Part shown: piece after piece, positions 57,400 to 64,000 of the stretch
Layout: each line of letters opens with the position of its first letter
Numbering within the stretch: position 1 is the stretch's first letter
NCBI GenBank assembly: GCA_963210315.1
Contig: OY723315.1
Span: 248,001-312,000 of the forward strand
Direction of reading: 5' to 3'
DNA length: 64,000 bases
Source of the DNA: Rhynchopus euleeides
Taxonomy: Eukaryota > Euglenozoa > Diplonemea > Diplonemida > Diplonemidae
Made by a program: the position numbers and the translations under genes
Notes under the pieces: model-generated
The model's database searches: none
Seen by the model: only the letters and a program-made list of their open reading frames with translations
What the model was told of the DNA's origin: nothing

Positions 57400-57726
57400 G
57401 GAGACCGACTGGGGAACTGGAACGTCTTCAGGATAAGCGCCTCACAGAGGACTGATCCTCACCTGTGTGAACTGAGAACCCCCAGCCCCAAGATGCTGGT
57501 GTGGAGCGGGTGCCTCGACCTCTTTTCGGGTTCTTTATTTCTTTATTTCCTTTTGGATGCGTCCACCAAAGAAAACGTGGCCACCCACTCGCAGAGGCTC
57601 CCGAAAGCTCCAGCATCAGCTAGCGGTTCATAGTGTAGATCGGTGTCTCCAGAAGGGGATGTCCGGTCGCAGAAGAAAAACGACGAAGACAACCACACAG
57701 GCCGCAAAAAAAAAAAAAAAAAAAAA
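57400..57726 (+). mobile_element. Non-LTR / SINE-like copy 3 with poly(A) tail
   Basis: This is the reverse complement of part of the 4401-5034 family (from GGAGACCGACTGGGGAACTG to ACCACACAGGCCGC), ending in a 21-A run at 57706-57726. The poly(A) marks the 3' end and shows spread by retroposition. It is 5'-truncated compared with copies 1 and 2. Confidence 0.75.
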
Positions 57727-57838
57727 TGAGCCCCAACAAAGCAGGCAGCACACAGCGAAGGACCCAGTGGCCTTGGTGCGACATGAGCAATCGGCAGTGG
57801 GTTCCGGACCACAATCGTTTAAAAATGACCCTCTGTTC

Positions 57839-58057
57839 CTACAGACTCCATGTTGGGTCATTTGCCAGCATTTTCAGGTTGGCCGAATATATTTCAGAAC
57901 CCCTCCTGTGCCTGGGCGAGGCTGGGCAGTACTCTGTCGAATAACACCTCTCACTCGCCTCGCGCAGCTGCTTCATCGCGAGGCAAGTGCGCAGCACACG
58001 CTGGCGGCGGCGACGTGCATCGGCGCTTCTGATACCGGACTGGCTGCCCATATCCAT
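57839..58057 (-). CDS. Small ORF, 72 aa, related to the one at 49108-49299
   Basis: ATG 58057 (or 58051) to stop 57839. An Arg-rich start (ARRRRQRVLRTCLAMKQLR) is followed by a variable Cys/Pro/Ser middle and the conserved end RRGSEIYSANLKMLANDPTW plus SL, immediately before the stop. The shared positions with the 63-aa ORF are R-x-C-x2-MKQLR and S-x-I-x-S-x-N-L-x2-L-x2-DP-x-W-x-L. Amino-acid similarity with gaps confined to the middle is the pattern expected of diverged paralogues. Family and function unknown. It may be a terminal exon, though no GTATG donor was found upstream. Confidence 0.5.
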   Translation of the reverse strand: MDMGSQSGIRSADARRRRQRVLRTCLAMKQLREASERCYSTEYCPASPRHRRGSEIYSANLKMLANDPTWSL

Positions 58058-59600
58058 TTGGTGGTCACGGGGAGGGGTCAGCTCAGCTTCCACGGAAACT
58101 ATCGACTTTCGAACGGCGCGTACAAAACAGTAACAACGCGTCGGTGTATGTGTAGTAATCCTGCGGATTGGGGGAGGCAAGTGCAGGGCAAAATGTGTGA
58201 GCCCAAGACCTTCGGCGCTTCAACTCCAGGGCACCCGACAACAGAGGGGGCGGGGATAGGGGGCGGGGACGGGCGTGTCAAAATAGCCTCAGCATCTTCG
58301 AATATGGGCACAGATTCTGTTTCTTTCAATGCCTGGCTTCCGGGAGAGACCCACCCTTCCCCCCCCCCCCCCACCCTCCTTCGCCTGTTCCCCTCCTCCT
58401 CCCACCCCCCCCCCCCTGCAGGTGCATGCCCCACGGCACAAACCTGCCCCCACAATCGTGTGAGAGGGGGGGGGGGGGGGGCAGTGTTGGCAGGGTGTAT
58501 TTTTCCTTTGTATTTTTCAGTGTATTTTTCGGTGTATTTTTCGTATTTTTCGTATTTTTCCCAGGGGGGAAAAATACGAAAAATACAGGGAAAAATACAC
58601 TGTACTACAGTAGGGCGCACTGAAGATCTGCTGCACACTGTCTCGGGAGCGGTGCAGAGTCCAGGCGCAGCGGGGCTGTCTGCACCAATCCTCGCCACCA
58701 CAGCGGCACGCCCCTGCCGCACACCTCGGGTGCGGGAGTGCCATCACTCCGGTGTCATTGCACTGCACCGCTGTTCAGGTTCCACTGGACTGCCGGCTTC
58801 CTGCATGAGCAAGGCTCACTTTACAGAGACAGGCGCAACCCGTGTCTACTTCCAGCGCGCGGTCACCGAAACAGCGGGTTCAGCTTTTAGGGATTTTTTG
58901 CGGTCGGGTTTTCATGATCCGCAGCACATGAAGACTCAACGTCATCATGGGCAGTGTATCAGGCGCTGGAGGCTCGCTTTCATCGAAGCGCGCCTCATCA
59001 TGTCCCAACTGAACGACCATCCCCGCTGATGTGATACAGCACCAACCGGTGTGGGGACTAGCCTTCGATTACTTTTAGATTTTCACTGCCGTGGCCTCGG
59101 GCTCCGCGCCCCAGACCCCCTGTCGTGTGCCTGTCTCGTGACCAAGTCCTTGAGCGTCCGCGACTGTTCATCGCACCCATTCATACCCAGAAATGCAAGC
59201 GATTCCTCGGACGTTATGTCAGAGCTGGAATCTTTCATAGACACCAGCTCCGACATGAGGCTCTTCGGGCGTTTCGCCCGCGGGACTTCATCGCAGCCGA
59301 GCTGTGCTGACGTTCCTGAACACTGCGTGCTGGCTCCTCGGGCTTGCAGGTTTGCAAGTACTCAAAGGCAATCCAAGATCCCCTGAATACGGAGTTATTG
59401 GTCCAGCAGGGCGACCTGAGGAAGCAACATCCGATGCCTCTCGAAGTGCAATTCGACAGGACTCGTCAATTCTGCTGGGGGAAAACGTTCTGTGGCCGTG
59501 CATTGGACCCTGGTTGCACCATACCACGTCTTTTTGTGGTTTGCCCGACCCCCAGCGAGGCCACTGGTTGAGACGCCTGCAGCGTACTTTTCATGTATTT
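58058..59600. other. Intergenic, low-complexity and repeat remnants
   Basis: C-runs at 58357-58370 and 58408-58418, a G-run at 58467-58481, and GTATTTTTC tandem units at 58496-58560 facing complementary GAAAAATAC units (58568-58600). A decayed GC-hairpin module lies near 59086-59120. No gene recognised. Confidence 0.45.
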
Positions 59601-59601
59601 T

Positions 59602-60990
59602 TTACGGCTTACGGTCTACGTAGAGTTTTGGGTATTTATTAGAGTCTCGGGATTCAGCCAGATTTATTAGAGTTCTAATTAGGCGATTATTAGAGTCAAA
59701 ATAAATTTATTAGAGTCTGATTAGGCGATTATTAGGGTATAATTAGACTCTAATAATCACCTAATAATCGCCTAATTAGAGTGATGTGCCTGTGTTGTGG
59801 GGAGAGGAAGTGGTCACGAAAAGGGGCAGGAAGGCTCTTGGGTTCTGGGAGAGTGTGCCTGCGTGCGTCCTGTCGATCTGTGTATGCTTGGGAGCGCAGC
59901 AGCCTCTACAGTTGCTTCTGTGGGGAACGTATCTGTGAGAAACCTTTGGCTGGGCACCCTCCCAAGTGCAAGAGCGTTCCCGTTCGCTCCAAGAGCGGAG
60001 GCACCTTCCTTTCGAGGATGTGTGGGACCACACCGAGCACGATGCGCCACCTCATTGTCGACACAGTTTTGGCCTTCTGAGAGTCTTGACTTGGAGGCGC
60101 CATTGCTCATATCAACGTCGATCATTGCCACATTCGCGTTGCTGTCGATCCGCAGGGTTGACATCGGGAAAGAACAGCCCGGCACCTTCCACCAAGGTCC
60201 CGGGCATGACCTTAAACTGCCCAGGCTTCTCATACCATGATGGGCACTTGTGCCTGTGTGCCATGAAGGGTGGGGTTAGTGTATAGAGCACGTTTGGATG
60301 CTTGCTGTGGTGGGTGACTTTCTGCTCACACGAGTGTGCGGAATAAACAAAAATAACAGCTGCAGGCCGGTGGGAGGTAGCTCTTCTGCCACAGCCACTT
60401 CTCCTGCGTGGCCTGGAGTAGGTGGCCTTCTTCCCCTTCGGCTTTGCCGCCGGCTTCGGTGCATGTTTATGTTTGCAACCTCATGCAATGAAGGGACTCG
60501 AACACAAAAGCAGCAGTACCCGCAGCAGGCAGTGTTTACGTACGGTGCCTGCTGCGAGAAGAGCCACATCTCACCTCCGCACAGGTCGTGTGCGTGTCTG
60601 TCACCACAACCTCTCCACAATGTTTCATCCGAACGTGCGCTGTAATGTGACTATGGAGCGTCTGATTTTCACAGATACCTTCTGTGCAGGCTTTGGGTTC
60701 CTCACTTGCCGGACCTTGGCAGGGTGCTGCTGCTGCTGACGGAGCTCTCAGACACTGCCCGCTTCGGCATATCGTCCCTCTCCCCCGGCTCGCGCCTGTA
60801 ACGCGTGGTCTGGGCGCTTTCTCTTGGGTGTAATCTCACCTCGAAATGCTCTCAATAACACCCTAATTAGACTCTAATTAGAGCATAATTAGAGTATTAG
60901 AGTGTAGTTAGAGTTTCTGAAACTCTAATTATACTCTAATAAATCTTGGGTTAGAGTCTAAGTAGACTCTACGTAGACCGTAAGCCATAA
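59602..60990. mobile_element. TIR element with TTAGAGTCTAATTAG subterminal repeats, 1.39 kb
   Basis: Ends TTACGGCTTACGGTCTACGT (left) and, reverse-complemented, TTATGGCTTACGGTCTACGT (right). Both subterminal zones (59620-59790 and 60850-60970) are tandem TTAGAGTCTAATTAG-like units. TTTTCATGTATTTT flanks it on the left (59588-59601) and, once the next element is removed, on the right, suggesting a target duplication. Interior frames are unrecognised. Confidence 0.7.
60261..60350 (+). repeat. Segment shared with 17131-17213
   Basis: Shared blocks TGTAGAGCACGTTTGG / TATAGAGCACGTTTGG, GACTTTCTG / GACACTTTCTG and GTGTGCG-ATAAA. A third weak match lies at 32441-32470. Origin unknown. Confidence 0.4.
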
Positions 60991-60998
60991 TTTTTCAT
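60990..60998. repeat. Target-site duplication, left of MULE 2
   Basis: ATTTTTCAT, repeated exactly at 63212-63220. Confidence 0.85.
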
Positions 60999-63211
60999 GG
61001 GTTATTTACGATAATGCCCTGTTTTTTTTGAAAGTTTTTATGCCACAAATTCTTCGCGATAATGCCACTTTTTTTTCGCGATAATGCCACTTTTTTTCGC
61101 GATAATGCCACTTTTCAAAAAGTGGCATTTTCGCGAAAAAAAAGTGGCATTATCGCAAATGCCACCTAAACTATCCAGTCCGCACAGGCCCCCCCCCAGC
61201 CGTAGGCCAGGGGGTCCACAGGGCCCCCCCAAGCCAGGGCTCAGGGGGGGCCCAGGGGGCTTTGGCCAGGCCACAGGGGCACAGGCCAAAAAAGTGGTAC
61301 TGAAAAAGTGGCATTATCGCGAAAAAAAAGTGGCATTATCGCAAATGCCACCTAAACTATCCAGTACACACAGGCCCCCCCCCCAGCCGTAGGCCAGGGG
61401 GGCCCCCCAGACCCCCCCTAAGCAGTGCTCAGGGGGGGCAGGGGGGGTCAGCACACAGGCCCCCCACTCAGGGGGGGCCTTGGCCGGGCGAAAAAGTGGT
61501 ACTGAAAAAGTGGCATTATCGCGAAAAATAAGTGGCATTATCACAAATGCCACCTAACCTGATTGCGCTCTCAGGAGTGCAAGATGACACAGGACAGCCA
61601 CCACACCACCAGTCTTGACGCCCACAAAATGGTGGATTTTCCAGCGTCAATTCTGTCTCACAGGGTTAGCCACTTCGACCACACGGGTCGTTGTGCATAA
61701 CTTCTCTTTTCGACGCTACGGTATGTATGTCGCGCTTGCAGTTGGCTCTGGCGCTGGTTGCGGGTCTGTCGAGGAGCAGCAGCGGGGTCAAACCCGTCTG
61801 CTGTTTTCTGACATTCCCGTGGTCTGTCGTACGACTTCGGCTTGCGAAAGACTTTTAAACGTTTATAGCCTCTGGTCACGGCCCCCTTTCAACTTTGACT
61901 GTGGGTGGGTTTCTGAATTTTCTGGAAAGCACCATGGATTCGAGGGACTGCGTGATTCGGACTCGCAGAACGGAAGGGCTACTGGGAAGGAACTGTACAC
62001 TTTCTTGAGGCACGATCATTGGTGACGGAGGCATGCACGCATGTTGACTGGTGAAAAGGGGACACCCTAAGCAAGGCATACAAAGCGGTAGGTAATACCC
62101 GCCTGGGCTCTGTTTACCCCACCGTCAACAACGCGGCGCCGTTAAAACTCTATAAGGGGAGGTTTGGCATGTCGCACTGTTCGTCGCATTCAGCGGGGGA
62201 GCCAGTGGACGTGTGGAGAGGGGTGTACAGTTCTGAAACAGTAGTCTGGCTCTGAGGGGGCGAATCACGTGTGGGAGTGTGGGAGGGAAGTCCTGAGATG
62301 AAGTGGTGCGATCCTTGGGGGGGCGAAAGTTTCATTTGCCTTTGGTCAAGGCCTTTTCAAACAAATTTGACCACGGAGCCTAGTAGCTGGTCCCTCGAAT
62401 AGCATAAGTCTATGACAGGTCCCGGCACGAGGTTGCCTATCGCAAACCCCCGGGATCAGCCCGAGGACCCCCCCTTTAGCCCCCAGCTGGGGGAGGGGTT
62501 CAGTACCACTTTTTCGCCCGGCCAAAGGCCCCCCCTGAGTGGGGGGCCTGTGTGCTGACCCCCCCTGCCTGAACCTGAGCACTGCTCAGGGGGGGTCTGG
62601 GGGGACCCCCTGGCCTACGGCTGGGGGGGGGGGCCTGTGTGTACTGGATCGTTTAGGTGGCATTTGTGATAATGCCACTTATTTTTCGCGATAATGCCAC
62701 TTTTTCAGTACCACTTTTTCGCCCGGCCAAGGCCCCCCCTGAGTGGGGGGCCTGTGTGCTGACCCCCCCTGCCCCCCCTGAGCACTGCTTAGGGGGGGTC
62801 TGGGGGGCCCCCCTGGCCTACGGCTGGGGGGGGGCCTGTGTGTACTGGATAGTTTAGGTGGCATTTGCGATAATGCCACTTTTTTTTCGCGATAACGCCA
62901 CTTTTTCAGTACCACTTTTTTGGCCTGTGCCCCTGTGGCCTGGCCAAAGCCCCCTGGGCCCCCCCTGAGCCCTGGCTTGGGGGGGCCCTGTGGACCCCCT
63001 GGCCTACGGCTGGGGGGGGGGCCTGTGCGGACTGGATAGTTTAGGTGGCATTTGCGATAATGCCACTTTTTTTTCGCGATAATGCCACTTTTTTGGGTGC
63101 CACTTTTTTCTTCGCGATAATGCCACTTTTTTTTCGCGATAATGCCACTTTTTGAAAAGTGGCATTATCGCGAAACTTTCAAAAAAAACAGGGCATTATC
63201 GTAAATAACCC
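60999..63211. mobile_element. MULE-like foldback element with long composite inverted arms, 2.2 kb
   Basis: Termini GGGTTATTTACGATAATGCC match perfectly as inverted repeats, flanked by a 9-bp duplication. Like MULE 1 it begins GGGT. The arms (about 61000-61560 and 62500-63211) alternate GCGATAATGCCACTTTTTTT units with GC-rich blocks (GGCCCCCCCCCAGCCGTAGG and so on), repeated two to three times and mirrored on the other side. The middle (61565-62490) is not repeated. It could be captured host sequence, but I recognise nothing in it. Confidence 0.82.
61565..62490. other. Unique core of the MULE-like foldback element
   Basis: A 136-codon plus frame (61615-62025) and shorter minus frames exist. 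None has a recognisable transposase motif. Confidence 0.4.
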
Positions 63212-63220
63212 ATTTTTCAT
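63212..63220. repeat. Target-site duplication, right of MULE 2
   Basis: ATTTTTCAT, identical to 60990-60998. Confidence 0.85.
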
Positions 63221-63495
63221 GTATTTTTCGTGTATTTTTCGAAAAATACATGTATTTTTCGACGGTCTGTATTTTTCCCGCCAGACCCCTGTATTTATCC
63301 AACACTGGGGGGGGGGGGGGGAGGTTGAGGGTGCCAACACAAGGATATGACGATACGACTCGATGTCATATTCCAGCGCTCTCCACTGTTGAAGGCGAAC
63401 AATACCTACACACACACACACACCCCACCCCCTGCTGAAGATGTTGGGGGGGGGGCTGTTCTGCTCAGAACTGCAGAAAGGCGAGAAAAGGGAAG

Positions 63496-63543
63496 CCGCC
63501 TCACAACACCTGGCTGCAAAGTGACACAGTTTGACACACAGTG
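63496..63543. repeat. 48-bp exact dispersed repeat, copy 2
   Basis: Identical to 20443-20490. Confidence 0.7.
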
Positions 63544-63913
63544 GCGCATAATGGAGGGAGGCCTCCGGAAGCATCGTTTGGAAGACAACAGGGGTGGTGG
63601 TGGTAATGTGCCAGCTGTCACTTGCCGGAATATTCCTGGCGTTTCGAGGTTCGGGCATCGCCTAAACACAGCTCGCTGTATTTAGCTCAGACATTGAAGC
63701 GCATGTACGCTGCCCACACACCACGACGCTTCTTGTTTGTGCGCTGGTTCGTTACCTGTGGGGTACATGGGTGAACACATGCGCTGCCAACAGTCTTCTT
63801 TGCTAGAGACCAGGAGCCTGGTTAGCGCAAAAAAGTTGGTCGTCAGAGCCGACACAACTGCCCATTCCCGTTGGAATGGTGCCCACAGATACGTGTGGAT
63901 GTGTGGTGGGATC

Positions 63914-63937
63914 GGGGGGGGGGGGGGGGGGGGGGGG
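63914..63937. repeat. Poly-G tract, 24 bp
   Basis: The longest of many G-runs in the window. Confidence 0.9.
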
Positions 63938-64000
63938 AACAAAACACGCATTCGGAAAGGATGGGCTGCTGCCCTATCGATATATCGCCATTATCTTTTT

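Larger units (their letters stand above)
63221..64000. other. Intergenic to window end
   Basis: GTATTTTTCG units at 63221-63270, G-runs at 63308-63321 and 63914-63937 (24 G), a CA run at 63408-63422, and the 48-bp repeat at 63496-63543. No gene recognised. Confidence 0.5.

Noticed and set aside
57557-59029. 490-codon plus frame
   Set aside because: Starts in a retroposon, crosses a poly(A) tail and low-complexity tracts, and lies antisense to the 72-aa ORF.

Overview
The window is eukaryotic nuclear DNA from a repeat-rich, gene-poor protist genome. The evidence is: spliceosomal introns (five inferred, all beginning GTATGC or GTATGT), large multi-exon surface-protein genes, degenerate non-LTR retrotransposons, MULE-type transposons with 9-bp target duplications, many MITE/foldback elements, and long poly-G/poly-C tracts. 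No operons, ribosome-binding sites, tRNA or rRNA genes were recognised. From memory of genome style (mucin-like algal surface proteins, polycystin-like and Tudor-repeat architectures, GC-rich low-complexity spacers) I favour a chromerid or related alga such as Chromera, but this is an inference, not something the sequence proves.

Layout. Positions 1-21 kb are mostly mobile DNA. A block of at least 2,218 bp occurs twice (1-2218 and 18097-20314). It holds nested MITE/foldback elements, a long GC hairpin and a pair of GC-hairpin modules. Between the copies lie a MITE (5783-6163), remnants of non-LTR retrotransposons (7518-7823 and 11094-12725, plus 3'-end copies at 4315-5034 and about 10885-11010), a MULE with intact ends and 9-bp target duplication (13366-14466), and a foldback element (16129-18196). 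A 200-N scaffold gap sits at 20770-20969.

Positions 25.4-42.4 kb form a gene island of three genes, all on the minus strand. (i) An RRM RNA-binding protein with a Q/M-rich tail (25368-26999, two exons). (ii) A 1,034-aa single-pass membrane protein with a signal peptide, four diverged ~130-aa extracellular repeats, a 22-aa exon that is exactly the membrane helix, and a cytoplasmic tail with two CxxC pairs and an acidic run (28571-31816, three exons). (iii) A 2,522-aa protein with a signal peptide, a ~630-aa Ser/Thr-rich stalk, a large ectodomain with two EF-hand loops, five membrane helices reminiscent of polycystin-1, and a long cytoplasmic loop packed with Tudor-like repeats (34686-42408, three exons). 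The two large proteins look like cell-surface molecules; no shared pathway can be shown.

Positions 42.4-64 kb are again repeat-rich: several TIR elements (46540-47713, 56726-57151, 59602-60990), a MULE-like element with long foldback arms inserted beside the 59602 element (60999-63211), more retrotransposon debris, and strong hairpins. Two short minus-strand ORFs here (49108-49299 and 57839-58057) encode related 63- and 72-aa peptides with a shared C-terminal motif that runs to the stop codon in both. They are the best candidates for an undescribed small-protein family.
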